Shown here in pieces: positions 49,767 to 59,164 of a stretch of DNA of 64,000 bases (position 1 is the first letter of the stretch; every line of letters begins with the position of its first letter). Both the position numbers and the translations under genes were made by a program. This stretch comes from G963663775 sp963664255 (lineage in GTDB: Bacteria; Bacillota; Clostridia; Oscillospirales; Butyricicoccaceae). The notes under the pieces are model-generated. The model made no database searches, was not told the origin of the DNA, and saw only the letters and a list, made by a program, of their open reading frames with translations. The DNA lies in contig OY760938.1 of NCBI GenBank assembly GCA_963664255.1, positions 2,046,001 to 2,110,000 of the forward strand, written 5' to 3'.

Positions 49767-51161
49767 ATGGCAAACATGAATCCACATAAAATCCCTATGC
49801 CGGAGCAGGCACCGGAAATCCGCAACCAGAATTTTGAAGAAGTGGCGGTGGGATACACGCCTGAAATGGCAATTGAAGAAGCACAGCGCTGCCTCAACTG
49901 CAAGCATAAGCCGTGTATTGCTGGATGTCCAGTATCTGTGCAGATTCCGGAGTTTATCGCCTTAATTGCAGAAGGAAAATTCGGCGAAGCAGCGGCGAAA
50001 ATCAAAGAAACTTCCTCGCTTCCAGCGGTTTGCGGACGTGTTTGCCCACAAGAAAGCCAGTGTGAGCGCGAATGTGTCCGCGGCATCAAGGGCGAAGCGG
50101 TTGCAATCGGTCGTTTGGAACGCTTTGCAGCCGACTGGGCGATGAAAAATGTAACGGAAACACCAGAAAAGCCAGTTGCCAATGGGCATAAGGTGGCTGT
50201 GGTCGGCGCAGGCCCTGCTGGTTTGACCTGTGCAGGGGATTTGGCTCGTATGGGCTATGCGGTGACTGTTTTTGAAGCATTGCACACCGCAGGCGGCGTA
50301 CTGATGTATGGCATTCCGGAGTTTCGTCTGCCAAAGGACATCGTGCAGAAAGAAATTGACACCTTAAAGCAGCTTGGCGTGGAATTTATCCTCAACTTCG
50401 TGGTAGGACGCTCCGAAACCATTGATGATTTGTTTGCAGACGGCTATAAAGCAGTGTTTGTCGGCTCTGGTGCAGGTCTGCCGACCTTCATGAAAGTGCC
50501 GGGCGAAAACTACAATGGTGTATATTCCGCAAACGAATATTTGACCCGTGTGAACCTGATGAAGGCATACAAGGAAGGCGCAGATACCCCGATTCAGCGG
50601 GCAAAAAAGGTTGCAGTCATCGGTGGCGGCAACGTGGCAATGGACGCCGCACGCAGTGCAAAGCGCATGGGTGCAGACGAAGTTTACATCGTTTATCGCC
50701 GTGGTGAAGAAGAACTTCCCGCACGTTTGGAAGAAATCCATCATGCCAAGGAAGAGGGCATTATCTTCAAGTTCCTGACCGCACCGCTGGAGGTGCTAGG
50801 TGATGCAGACACCTATCGCGTGACGGGTATGCGCTGTCAGGAAATGGCGCTTGGTGAACCAGATGCCTCCGGTCGTCGCCGTCCGATGGCAGTGGAAGGC
50901 AGTGAATTTACGTTGGATTTGGATTGTGTCATTGTATCCATCGGCACTAGTCCGAATCCGCTGATTCGCAAGACGACTCCCGGTCTTGACACCAATAAGC
51001 GTGGCTGCATTGTAGCGGATGAGGAGCATGGCATTACCTCTAAGGATGGTGTGTTTGCAGGCGGTGACGCAGTTACCGGTGCGGCAACCGTTATTTTGGC
51101 GATGGGTGCCGGCAAAAAGGCTGCGGCGGCAATGGACGAGTATATTCGTAGCAAGAACTAA
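49767..51161 (+). CDS. NfnB-type NADPH-dependent flavoprotein (glutamate synthase small-subunit family)
   Basis: 464 residues. N-terminal 4Fe-4S clusters (CLNCKHKPCIAGCP; CGRVCPQESQCERECVRG), then two nucleotide folds: FAD VAVVGAGPAGLTCAGDLA and NADP VAVIGGGNVAMDAARSAKRMG. Ends with VFAGGDAVTGAATVILAMGAG. Together with the preceding gene it could bifurcate electrons between NADPH, NADH and ferredoxin, or serve glutamate synthase. ATG 49767 has GGAGG 9 bases upstream. Confidence 0.92.
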   Translation: MANMNPHKIPMPEQAPEIRNQNFEEVAVGYTPEMAIEEAQRCLNCKHKPCIAGCPVSVQIPEFIALIAEGKFGEAAAKIKETSSLPAVCGRVCPQESQCERECVRGIKGEAVAIGRLERFAADWAMKNVTETPEKPVANGHKVAVVGAGPAGLTCAGDLARMGYAVTVFEALHTAGGVLMYGIPEFRLPKDIVQKEIDTLKQLGVEFILNFVVGRSETIDDLFADGYKAVFVGSGAGLPTFMKVPGENYNGVYSANEYLTRVNLMKAYKEGADTPIQRAKKVAVIGGGNVAMDAARSAKRMGADEVYIVYRRGEEELPARLEEIHHAKEEGIIFKFLTAPLEVLGDADTYRVTGMRCQEMALGEPDASGRRRPMAVEGSEFTLDLDCVIVSIGTSPNPLIRKTTPGLDTNKRGCIVADEEHGITSKDGVFAGGDAVTGAATVILAMGAGKKAAAAMDEYIRSKN

Positions 51162-51235
51162 GCACAAATGTGGGCAGAGGCGGACAGAAAATGTTTTATC
51201 TGCGCACCAATGCAGTTTCTGATGATAGAATGCGA

Positions 51236-51276
51236 GAAAAGAGGAGCATATCCATGGGGATTGCACCTCTTTTCTG
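51236..51276 (+). terminator. Terminator of the nfnAB operon
   Basis: GAAAAGAGG (51236-51244) pairs with CCTCTTTTC (51266-51274). A long loop makes it moderate. Confidence 0.5.
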
Positions 51277-51290
51277 CTGCAAGCGGTAAC

Positions 51291-51324
51291 ATAAAAAAGG
51301 TGCGTACCGATGGGTACGCACCTT
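51291..51324 (-). terminator. Terminator of the iolB-iolD operon
   Basis: AAGGTGCGTACC (51297-51308), loop GATG, perfect complement 51313-51324. On the minus strand it is followed by TTTTTT, giving a strong stop 24 bp after iolD. Confidence 0.85.
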
Positions 51325-51347
51325 GCAATATTATGCGGGAGGAAGGA

Positions 51348-53291
51348 TTAATAATCGCGACCTTCAGACAGCTTCTTGCAGAGGTCAGCATATGCAGCCT
51401 GTGTTTCCGGCTTGTCAGAAACAGATGCAACGCCAGTTCTCCACCAAGACTGATAGCCATCGGTCATGGTCTTCGGCAGAACCTTGATGTCAATCAAAGT
51501 AGAGTTGGTCTGCTTCTTGGAGTCTTCGATTGCAGCTTCCAGCTCTTCCATGGTACGAACTTCGTAGGACTTCATGCCATAGCCTTCTGCGATTTGTGCA
51601 AAGTTGATGGTGAAAGCCTTGCCCTTGTGCTTGCCGTCATGCGGAGCACCCGGTGCACGCATATTCATTTCGGTGAAGCGGGTATCATTGCCCTGGTCAA
51701 CTTCAACGTTGTTGATGCAGCCATATGCTGCGTTGTCGAGCAGAATGACGTTAATCTTCATGTCTTCCTGCACAGCAGTAATCATTTCGGAGTGCAGCAT
51801 CATGAAGGAGCCGTCACCCACCATGGAGTAAACTTCCTTGTCCGGGCAAGCCATCTTGATACCGAGTGCACCAGAGATTTCATAACCCATGCAGGAGTAA
51901 CCATATTCCATGTGGTAGGTTTCACGAACGCTCGGACGCCACATACGCTGCATATCGCCCGGCAGAGAGCCAGCTGCAGAGATAACGATAGAATCCGGTG
52001 CAATCAAGCGATTGACTGCGCCGAGAACTTCGGTCTGGGTCAGGATAGACTTGTTTGCTTCGATGAAGTGCTCAATGCATTCGCGGTTTGCATCGTTGAT
52101 TTCCGGCTTGAAGTCCGGTCCGGTGTACTTGATGGTATCCAGACGGTCGAGTTCCTTCAGCCACTTTGCACGAGCATCTGCGATTTCAGTGGTGTAGCTG
52201 TTCTTGTAGCCGCGGCGGCGCAACTCTTCTGCGATGGCAACCAGTGCAACCTTTGCGTCAGCGATAACCGGAACCGCATCCATCTTGAATGCGTGGAACT
52301 CAGAAACGTTGATGTTAACGAACTTCTGCGCGTCGGTGTACAGCCACTTGGAAGCGGTGGTAAAGTCGGTGTAACGAGTACCTACGCCAATGACAAGGTC
52401 AGCCTTGTGCGCCAATTCGTTTGCCATGCCGGTACCTGTGGTGCCGATGCCGCCCATGTTGAGCTCTTCTGTCCATTCGATAGCAGATTTACCAGCCTGG
52501 GTTTCGCCAAACGGGATGTTGAATTCCTTTGCGAATGCCAAGAATTCATCTGCACACTCGGAGTAACGCACGCCGCCGCCGCAAACCATCATCGGCTTCT
52601 TGCCTTCCATGATAGCGTCTGCTGCTGCCTGCACGGCATAGTCGGTTACCGGACGGCGTTCAATGCGCCATACACGCTTCTGGAAGAAGTATTCCGGATA
52701 ATCATAGGATTCACCCTGTACGTCCTGCGGCAGGGACAAGCAAACAGCACCGGTGTCAGCCGGGTCGGTCAGCACGCGCATTGCAGAGATACAAGCGGTC
52801 ATCAGCTGGTCCGGACGAGAAATACGGTCCCAGTACTTACAAACAGCACGGTAAGCATCGTTGGTAGAAATGGAAAGGTCGTGCGGCTGCTCCATCTGCT
52901 GCAGAACCGGGTCAGGCTGGCGGGATGCATAGATGTCACCCGGCAGATACAGCACCGGAATGCAGTTTGCAGTTGCCGTTGCAGCGGAGGTAATCATGTT
53001 TACCGCGCCAGGGCCAACAGAGGAAGAAACTGCCAAAATGCGCTTGCGGAGCTTCTGCTTTGCATACGCCATAGCAACGTGTGCCTGACCCTGCTCGTTT
53101 TTGCCCTGAAACAGCGGGATGCTCTTGATTTCCTGCTCCACGCCGTTGCAAAGGCCGATAACGTTGCCGTGACCCGGCAGCATGAAGAAGCCGCCGATGA
53201 ACTGCTCTTCCTTGCCGTCAAAGTTGACATATTGGTTTTCCAGGAAGCGAATCAGCGCCTGGGAAGTGGTAAGACGAATGGTCTTTTTCAT
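51348..53291 (-). CDS. iolD: 3D-(3,5/4)-trihydroxycyclohexane-1,2-dione hydrolase
   Basis: 647 residues, thiamine-diphosphate enzyme that opens the inositol ring product to 5-deoxyglucuronate. PYR-domain glutamate region near the N-terminus, central FAD-like fold, and the ThDP motif GDGSFMMLHSE...NAAYGCINN. Also GVGTRYTDFTTAS and NRLIAPDSIVISAAG. ATG 53291 has GGAGGA upstream; a TTG at 53306 is embedded in that site. Follows iolB by about 47 bp. Confidence 0.93.
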   Translation of the reverse strand: MKKTIRLTTSQALIRFLENQYVNFDGKEEQFIGGFFMLPGHGNVIGLCNGVEQEIKSIPLFQGKNEQGQAHVAMAYAKQKLRKRILAVSSSVGPGAVNMITSAATATANCIPVLYLPGDIYASRQPDPVLQQMEQPHDLSISTNDAYRAVCKYWDRISRPDQLMTACISAMRVLTDPADTGAVCLSLPQDVQGESYDYPEYFFQKRVWRIERRPVTDYAVQAAADAIMEGKKPMMVCGGGVRYSECADEFLAFAKEFNIPFGETQAGKSAIEWTEELNMGGIGTTGTGMANELAHKADLVIGVGTRYTDFTTASKWLYTDAQKFVNINVSEFHAFKMDAVPVIADAKVALVAIAEELRRRGYKNSYTTEIADARAKWLKELDRLDTIKYTGPDFKPEINDANRECIEHFIEANKSILTQTEVLGAVNRLIAPDSIVISAAGSLPGDMQRMWRPSVRETYHMEYGYSCMGYEISGALGIKMACPDKEVYSMVGDGSFMMLHSEMITAVQEDMKINVILLDNAAYGCINNVEVDQGNDTRFTEMNMRAPGAPHDGKHKGKAFTINFAQIAEGYGMKSYEVRTMEELEAAIEDSKKQTNSTLIDIKVLPKTMTDGYQSWWRTGVASVSDKPETQAAYADLCKKLSEGRDY

Positions 53292-53338
53292 GAGAAATTC
53301 CTCCAATTTTATTTAAAAAATAAAAAACAAATGAAAAT

Positions 53339-54145
53339 TTAGTTGCCGGTCGGGCAGTGCCAGATGTGGTCGTTTGCATCTTCTTCGAGCAGCCACAGGT
53401 GCTCTACATCATCGATACGAGTCTTATCCCACGGGTCGCCCGGCAGGTGACGGATGCCCCAAGCATAACAGCAGGAATAGCCCGGTGCAGTGACTTGAGA
53501 GTGCATTTTGTCGGTGATGATTGCCAGACCATTGTTGCGGGTTTCGTAGATTTCGTCGTTTGCCCAGCCTGCGCCGAAGCCCTGCGGCTTGTCATAATGA
53601 TAGAAATATACTTCCGGCTGCGGGTGGTGATGCGGCGGGTAAGAAGACCATTTGCCCGGCAGGTTGATGACTTCGCCCAAAACCATGTTGGAATACGGTG
53701 CGTTGTCCAAATCGAAGCAGGTGCGCACATCACGCTTGATGCAGCCCATCAGCTCGCCCTTGTTGCCACGTGCCCAAGTGTCAGTCATGTCCGGTGTGTA
53801 CATCTTGTTTGCAAACGTCTTTTCGTTCAACGTCTTCTGAATATAGATTTCGCAACTGCCCTTTGCGGTGACAGTAACCTTTGTGCCCTTGCACACGTGC
53901 AGACACCATGGGTTATAGTCGAACGGGTTGGGGCGGTCAATTTCACAGGTTTCCTCATCCCAAGCGATGGTTAGTTTGCCGCAGAACGGCATCACAGCCA
54001 GCTCTTTTTCAGCTTCTTCAAAGGTGTAGGTGTCGCCGTCTTCCATCACCAGAAGTGCAACATCCATCATCGCATCCTTGCCGATGCCGTCCTCAAGCTG
54101 GATATATTCGTTATAACCACGCTGAACCTGCTTGTCAATATACAT
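53339..54145 (-). CDS. iolB: 5-deoxy-glucuronate isomerase
   Basis: 268 residues, double cupin. Metal-binding segment HHHPQPEVYFYHYD and the C-terminal GYSCCYAWGIRHLPG. Converts 5-deoxyglucuronate, the IolD product, to 5-dehydro-2-deoxygluconate. GGAGG stands before ATG 54145. Transcribed with iolD from the divergent region with the AraC gene. Confidence 0.92.
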   Translation of the reverse strand: MYIDKQVQRGYNEYIQLEDGIGKDAMMDVALLVMEDGDTYTFEEAEKELAVMPFCGKLTIAWDEETCEIDRPNPFDYNPWCLHVCKGTKVTVTAKGSCEIYIQKTLNEKTFANKMYTPDMTDTWARGNKGELMGCIKRDVRTCFDLDNAPYSNMVLGEVINLPGKWSSYPPHHHPQPEVYFYHYDKPQGFGAGWANDEIYETRNNGLAIITDKMHSQVTAPGYSCCYAWGIRHLPGDPWDKTRIDDVEHLWLLEEDANDHIWHCPTGN

Positions 54146-54273
54146 AAAAAATACCTCCTGGTTTTATTTACAATTCATCACTGCGGAAGGAAGTACACTG
54201 CCGATTCAAAACAAAAAGCATTCAAAAAAAGATAGAATCTTGTGTTTTGCTGCAGCTTCGTTTATAATTATAG

Positions 54274-54299
54274 TTACAAGACACAGATTTGTCTTGTAA
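54274..54299. promoter_or_regulatory. Perfect 10-bp inverted repeat, probable operator of the iol/AraC divergent region
   Basis: TTACAAGACA (54274-54283), CAGATT, TGTCTTGTAA (54290-54299). It lies between iolB and the divergent AraC gene, beside a TATAAT (54262-54267) that reads on either strand as part of ATAATTATA. A regulator bound here could control both directions. Confidence 0.65.
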
Positions 54300-54353
54300 T
54301 ATTTTCGCAACTAATAACACGATTTTAAGCAAAGGAAGGGCGCACTGTTTTTT

Positions 54354-55211
54354 ATGGATACAACACATCGAGAAAAGCGGATTCATGGCACGCAGGCGTT
54401 TCCGTTTCAGATTTATCCGGCACTGGAAACCCAGGAATCGGATTTGGTGCCGTACCATTGGCATCCCGAAACCGAATTGATTATGGTGGAAGAGGGGCAA
54501 GTGGGGCTGACGATTGGCGAGGAGATTTACACCGCAGTGCCAGGAGAGGTGTATTTTGTCAATCCGCAGCAGCTGCACGAGATTCGCGGCGGGGCAGGCG
54601 GCACATTTCATGCATTTGTGTTCCCGATGAATTTTTTGCAGTTTGCCCGCACAGATTTGGCGCAAAATGAATGGCTGGCGCCCATTGAAGCAGGTGCGAT
54701 GGAATTCCAGACGGTGCTGCCGCGAAGCAATCCGGTGGCGGCGCAGGTGACTGCTGCACTACAGGATAGTTTAACCGCGTGTAGGATGAAAAAACCGGGG
54801 TATCAAGTGCTGGTCAAGGCGGATTTGCTGCGTATTTTGGCACTCATTGCCGGAGAAAATCTGATGCGGCCTTGCGCAGACCGAGCAACCTATAAGACAG
54901 TGACCCTGCGTGAAATTGTGGCGTATTTGGATGAGCATTGTACGGAACGGCTGCGTCTTGCCGATGTTTCCACGCATTTTCATATGTCACCGCAGTATTT
55001 TTGCACCTTTTTTAAGAATAATATTGGACGTACATTGACGCAGCACATGAATTTTTTGCGCATTGAGCGTGCGTCACGTCTGCTGCGAGAAACCAGCCTG
55101 CCCATCATGGAGGTTGGGATGTCTGTAGGGTTTGATAATTTCAGCTATTTTATCAAACGATTTCGAGAAACCTATGGCTGTACGCCCTCTGAATATCGCC
55201 AGAAAACATAA
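54354..55211 (+). CDS. AraC-family transcriptional regulator
   Basis: 285 residues. N-terminal cupin (PYHWHPETELIMVEEGQVGLTI, VPGEVYFVNPQQLHEI) for ligand sensing, C-terminal two helix-turn-helix units (RLADVSTHFHMSPQYFCTFF; MEVGMSVGFDNFSYFIKRF). Transcribed away from iolB, so it likely regulates the iol genes in response to a sugar or cyclitol. The start ATG 54354 is weakly supported (GGAAGGG 17 bases away). Confidence 0.86.
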   Translation: MDTTHREKRIHGTQAFPFQIYPALETQESDLVPYHWHPETELIMVEEGQVGLTIGEEIYTAVPGEVYFVNPQQLHEIRGGAGGTFHAFVFPMNFLQFARTDLAQNEWLAPIEAGAMEFQTVLPRSNPVAAQVTAALQDSLTACRMKKPGYQVLVKADLLRILALIAGENLMRPCADRATYKTVTLREIVAYLDEHCTERLRLADVSTHFHMSPQYFCTFFKNNIGRTLTQHMNFLRIERASRLLRETSLPIMEVGMSVGFDNFSYFIKRFRETYGCTPSEYRQKT

Positions 55212-55274
55212 AAAATCCTCCTTGTTCTTAAAAAAGAATGAAAGAGGAAAGTTTACAGCATATGCAGCCATTTA

Positions 55275-56033
55275 TTAGTTATCACAACGTACGCGGATTT
55301 GGTGCTTGGAGAAAAAATCCATGTATTTTTCATCAGGGCGGCGGTCGGTGATAAAGCCGGTCAAACGTGACAGCGGACAGAACGAAACCATCGCATCGCG
55401 GTCCAGCTTAGAACCGTCGGCAAGCAAAAAAATCTGGGAAGCGCGCTGGACAACGCCGCGCTTGATTTCTGCCTCTAAAAAGGTGGTGTTGGTCATGCCG
55501 TTTTCCAGACTGACACCGGTTGCCGCCATAAACGCCTTGTTGATTTTCATCGCAGAAAGGGCTTCGAAGGCAGATAAACCCACGAAAGAATCGGTGGGAC
55601 GGGAATAAATACCGCCCAGAGAAATCACGCTGAGATTTTCATATTTTGAAGCCTCTGCCATGGCACCCAAGGAGTGCGTGACCAGCGTAATGCGCTTTTT
55701 TTTGGATAAAAATTTGAGCATACAGACCGTGGTTGTGCCGGAATCTAAAAAAATCGTGTCTCCATCGGCAACCTCTTCAGCAGCCAAGCGACCAATCAGC
55801 GTTTTGTCTGCCGGATGCATCCCAGAGCGAATCGGGGTGGGCACAGCGCTGGCAGAGGAAATTGCCGTCACACCGCCATACACCTTGGCGATATGCCCGC
55901 GGGCTTCCAGTTCATTCAAATCGCGGCGAATGGTATTTTTGGACACGCCAAAGGTTTCACATAGTTCATCAATCGTCGCAGTTTCCCGCGCGATGACATA
56001 TTGCTCGATGGAATTGAGCCTGCTGATTTTCAA
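55275..56033 (-). CDS. DeoR-family transcriptional regulator
   Basis: 252 residues. N-terminal winged helix (TIDELCETFGVSKNTIRRDLNELEARG) and DeoR ligand domain with FLDSGTTTVCMLKFL, ISLGGIYSRPTDSFVG and FLLADGSKLDRDA. Responds to phosphorylated sugars. The frame is open to 56141, but TTG 56033 (GAGGTG 8 bases upstream) begins at the family start KISRLNSIEQYV. Convergent with the AraC gene, divergent from the transketolase genes. Confidence 0.86.
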   Translation of the reverse strand: MKISRLNSIEQYVIARETATIDELCETFGVSKNTIRRDLNELEARGHIAKVYGGVTAISSASAVPTPIRSGMHPADKTLIGRLAAEEVADGDTIFLDSGTTTVCMLKFLSKKKRITLVTHSLGAMAEASKYENLSVISLGGIYSRPTDSFVGLSAFEALSAMKINKAFMAATGVSLENGMTNTTFLEAEIKRGVVQRASQIFLLADGSKLDRDAMVSFCPLSRLTGFITDRRPDEKYMDFFSKHQIRVRCDN

Positions 56034-56277
56034 AATGCCTGCACCTCGACTTTCATGATACTGTGTGCGACGCGTACAGCCAGTGTGCGCTTCAAACGCG
56101 GTTTGTCGCATACAAATGGGGAAGGACACGCCAACAGCCATAACGTGTCCTTGCCAAATCGTTCTTTGAAATATCCTACCTATAGTTTATCAGAAATCAA
56201 TAAAAATGCAACCACAAAAACAAAACTAATCAGAAAAAGACAAAACACTTTTGCAGAAAATGTGCAGAATCGTTCAG

Positions 56278-56317
56278 GCTATCCTAAAAAAATTATGAAA
56301 ATAATTGATAGGATAGC
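56278..56317. promoter_or_regulatory. 8-bp inverted repeat upstream of the transketolase genes
   Basis: GCTATCCT (56278-56285) and AGGATAGC (56310-56317) flank an A/T-rich core. It lies in the 400-bp divergent gap between the DeoR gene and transketolase, a likely operator. No clear -35/-10 pair could be fixed. The rest of the gap shows no gene. Confidence 0.4.
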
Positions 56318-56432
56318 ATTGAAAAATACATACAATAATGGTACTATTAAATGAGCAGCGTGGACATTTCGTCCGCGAGTGGTATGGATCACGAATTGCA
56401 AGGAAAAATAAGAAAATAGGCAGGTGTATTTC

Positions 56433-57284
56433 ATGCAGAAAGCAGAAAAAATGCAAGAGCTCCGTGTATTTGCACAGGAGATCAGAGTACAGACGCTGAA
56501 AACAATCGGCTCTCTTGGCTTCGGTCACGTTGGTGGCTCGATGTCCATCATTGATGCAATCGCAGTGCTTTACGGCGATGTGATGAAGTATGATCCGAAG
56601 AATCCGCGTTGGGAAGACCGTGACTGGTGTGTTCTGTCCAAGGGACACGCAGGTCCTGCGGCATATGCAACCTTTGGACTGAAGGGCTTCTATCCGCTGG
56701 AAGACGCATATACCCTCAACAAGTCCCACACCAACTTCCCGTCCCACACCGACCGTCAGAAGACACCGGGCGTTGACTTGACCACCGGCTCTCTGGGTCA
56801 GGGTATGTCCACCGCAATCGGTGCCGCTTTGGGCAACAAGATTGACGGCCGTGACAACCACACCTTCGTATTCCTCGGCGATGGCGAATGCGATGAAGGA
56901 CAGGTTTGGGAAGGCGCACAGTTTGCAGCGCACTATGGACTCGACCACTTGGTTTGCTTCGTCGATGACAACAAGTACCAGCTTGATGGTGCGGTTGATT
57001 CCATCCTGAAGCATGGCAAGGGTCTTGCAGCAAAGTTCGAGGCATTTGGCTGGAACACAATCGATTTGGAAAACGGCAACGACGTTGAAGCAATTTATGA
57101 CGCGATTCAGGAAGCATATGCTACCACAGGCAAGCCTACTTGCATCGTGCTGCATACAATCAAGGGTCTGGGCGCATCTTTTGCGGAAGGCACTGGCGCA
57201 CACAGCTCTCAGCCAAGCAAAGAGCAGTGGGATGAGGCAATCGCAGCCGCAGAAAAGAAGCTCGCTGAGATTAAGGCACAGTAA
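56433..57284 (+). CDS. Transketolase, N-terminal subunit
   Basis: 283 residues: GHVGGSMSIIDAIAVLYG, SKGHAGPAAYA, DLTTGSLGQGMSTAIGAAL, and the ThDP-Mg motif GDGECDEGQVWE. Matches the first half of a one-chain transketolase. Pairs with the next gene, 14 bp downstream. ATG 56433 follows AGGCAGGTG. Confidence 0.93.
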   Translation: MQKAEKMQELRVFAQEIRVQTLKTIGSLGFGHVGGSMSIIDAIAVLYGDVMKYDPKNPRWEDRDWCVLSKGHAGPAAYATFGLKGFYPLEDAYTLNKSHTNFPSHTDRQKTPGVDLTTGSLGQGMSTAIGAALGNKIDGRDNHTFVFLGDGECDEGQVWEGAQFAAHYGLDHLVCFVDDNKYQLDGAVDSILKHGKGLAAKFEAFGWNTIDLENGNDVEAIYDAIQEAYATTGKPTCIVLHTIKGLGASFAEGTGAHSSQPSKEQWDEAIAAAEKKLAEIKAQ

Positions 57285-57298
57285 GGAGGGTATCAACA

Positions 57299-58264
57299 AT
57301 GAGTTTTACTTTGATTGGCAAGCACGAGAAAGATGCTCGTGCAAATCGTGATGCATATGTAGACGCAATGCTCGAGCTCATGGAGCAGGACCCGACTGTC
57401 GTACACGTCGACTGCGACCTCATGAACTGCATTAACACCGGCAAGCTGCTCAAGGCTTATCCGGAACGCACCATCAATGTTGGTATTGCGGAAGCAAACG
57501 GCATGGGCATCGCAGCAGGCTTGTCTGCAACCGGCAAGAAGGCATTTATGCACTCTTTCGGCTGTTTTGCATCCCGTCGTGCATTTGACCAGGCATTTAT
57601 GTCGGTTGCTTATGCAGGTTTGGACGTGAAGGTCATCGGTTCTGACCCTGGTGTTACCGCAGCATACAATGGCGGCACACATATGCCGTTTGAAGACTGC
57701 GCACTGTATCTGTCTCTGCCGGAAACGGTTGTTGCAGACGCAGCAGACTATGCACAGATGTATGCACTGACCAAGAAGCTGGCTGCACACCATGGTCTGT
57801 CTTACACCCGTATGATTCGTAAGACCTTCACCACCGTGTATGCGGACGGTTCTGATTTTGAAATCGGCAAGGGTGTTACCCTGAAGGAAGGCACTGATGT
57901 GACCATCATTGCAGCAGGCATCATGGTTGACATTGCACTGCAGGCACAGGAAACCTTGGCTGCAGAAGGCATTTCCGCAAAGGTCATCGACATCGTGACC
58001 TGGAAGCCTCTGGACGAAGAGCTGGTTGTTTCCTCTGCAAAGGAAACCGGCTGTGTTGTCACCGCAGAAAACCATCAGGTAACTTCTGGTTTGGGTTCTG
58101 TCATTGCAAACGTTTTGGCAAAGAACTGCCCAGTTCCGATGGAAATGGTCGGTATTCAGGACCGTTTCGGACAAGTTGGCGCAGAAGGATTCCTGCGTGA
58201 AGAATACAACCTCACAACGGCAGACCTGGTTGCTGCTGTGAAGAAGGCTGTTTCCCGTAAGTAA
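57299..58264 (+). CDS. Transketolase, C-terminal subunit
   Basis: 321 residues forming the Pyr and C-terminal domains: NVGIAEANGMGIAAGLSATG (catalytic Glu region), MHSFGCFASRRAFDQ, and the C-terminal VVSSAKETGCVVTAENHQ. RBS AAGGAGGG. Together the subunits transfer two-carbon units between sugar phosphates; beside iolB/iolD and two sugar-type regulators, the pair may serve sugar breakdown rather than the general pentose pathway. Confidence 0.93.
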   Translation: MSFTLIGKHEKDARANRDAYVDAMLELMEQDPTVVHVDCDLMNCINTGKLLKAYPERTINVGIAEANGMGIAAGLSATGKKAFMHSFGCFASRRAFDQAFMSVAYAGLDVKVIGSDPGVTAAYNGGTHMPFEDCALYLSLPETVVADAADYAQMYALTKKLAAHHGLSYTRMIRKTFTTVYADGSDFEIGKGVTLKEGTDVTIIAAGIMVDIALQAQETLAAEGISAKVIDIVTWKPLDEELVVSSAKETGCVVTAENHQVTSGLGSVIANVLAKNCPVPMEMVGIQDRFGQVGAEGFLREEYNLTTADLVAAVKKAVSRK

Positions 58265-58312
58265 TAAAAATTCATTCGGTTATACTACTATATAGCCGGA
58301 TGTGGGAGGAAG

Positions 58313-58342
58313 AGCCCAGCTCAGGCTGGGCTTTTCCTTTTT
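58313..58342 (+). terminator. Terminator of the transketolase operon
   Basis: AGCCCAGC (58313-58320), loop TCAG, GCTGGGCT (58325-58332), then TTTCCTTTTTTT. Confidence 0.83.
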
Positions 58343-58429
58343 TTACATTTGATTTTTTCGGAAATCTTGGGAAAGTTATAATGTAGAAAGTGAAAAACGT
58401 CAAATGCTTATTTACAGGGAGATGTAACC

Positions 58430-59110
58430 ATGGAATCCAAAATATTACAAAACAAAAAAGTGCAGTACAGCATGGGCGAGGAAATTGCAAACGCAATTTT
58501 GCATGGCGTGGGTGCAATGCTTGCGTTGATTGGGTATGGCTATATGCTGGCACTGTGCATCCATTATGGAAATGCACTGGCGATTGCCGCGTGTTCGCTT
58601 TATTGCTTTACGTTGTGTATGATGTTCCTCAGCTCGGCGTGCTATCATGCCTTGCCGTATCCAAGGGCGAAAAAAGTACTGCGCATTTTGGACCATTGTG
58701 CCATTTTCCTGCTGATTGCGGGCACCAACGCGCCGTATGTGATGCTGGTTTTACATGGCGTTGGTCGATGGGTGTTCTTTGGAATTTTGTGGATTTGCGC
58801 ACTGCTTGGTGTGGTGCTGAATGCAGTTGATATGAAGAAATTTGCAAAAGTTTCGATGTGTTTATATATTTTGATGGGTTGGGCAGTTGTGATTACGGTT
58901 AAATCCATGATTGCGGCAGTTTCCATTGATGGGATGCTGTTTTTGCTTGCAGGTGGGCTGTTTTATACCTTCGGCATTTTGTTCTATGTGCGAAAAGGCG
59001 TATCCTATATGCACTCTGTATGGCATATTTTTGTTCTTTTAGGTGCATTGGTACACTTTTATGGTATTTTATTATATGTCCTGCCTGTGAGTTTTGGTTT
59101 AATTGCATAA
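58430..59110 (+). CDS. PAQR / hemolysin III family membrane protein
   Basis: 226 residues, seven membrane helices. GEEIANAILHGVGAMLAL, SACYHALP (conserved Ser-x3-His), ILDHCAIFLLIAGTNAPY and the C-terminal HSVWHIFVLLGALVHF supply the His/Asp zinc-like site of the family. Related to TrhA, which affects membrane energetics and lipid homeostasis; cytolytic activity is not established for such homologs. ATG 58430 has GGAG-like GGGAG upstream. Confidence 0.9.
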   Translation: MESKILQNKKVQYSMGEEIANAILHGVGAMLALIGYGYMLALCIHYGNALAIAACSLYCFTLCMMFLSSACYHALPYPRAKKVLRILDHCAIFLLIAGTNAPYVMLVLHGVGRWVFFGILWICALLGVVLNAVDMKKFAKVSMCLYILMGWAVVITVKSMIAAVSIDGMLFLLAGGLFYTFGILFYVRKGVSYMHSVWHIFVLLGALVHFYGILLYVLPVSFGLIA

Positions 59111-59118
59111 TGCACAGA

Positions 59119-59152
59119 AAAAAGCAACGGTTTCTGCAAACCGTTGCTTTTT
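59119..59152. terminator. Bidirectional terminator between the PAQR gene and hisC
   Basis: AAAAAGCAACGGTTT (59119-59133), CTGC, perfect complement to 59152, with A- and T-runs on both sides. Confidence 0.85.
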
Positions 59153-59164
59153 AAAATACAGAGG

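Noticed and set aside
51168..53342. 724-codon open frame on the plus strand across iolD
   Set aside because: It is the complement of iolD, which has clear ThDP motifs; the plus frame has no recognisable domain and is rich in His/Cys/Arg as expected for a shadow.
58283..58301. Hairpin CGGTTATACTACTATATAGCCG after the transketolase genes as a second terminator
   Set aside because: Pairing is weak and AT-rich, and the strong terminator at 58313 follows.
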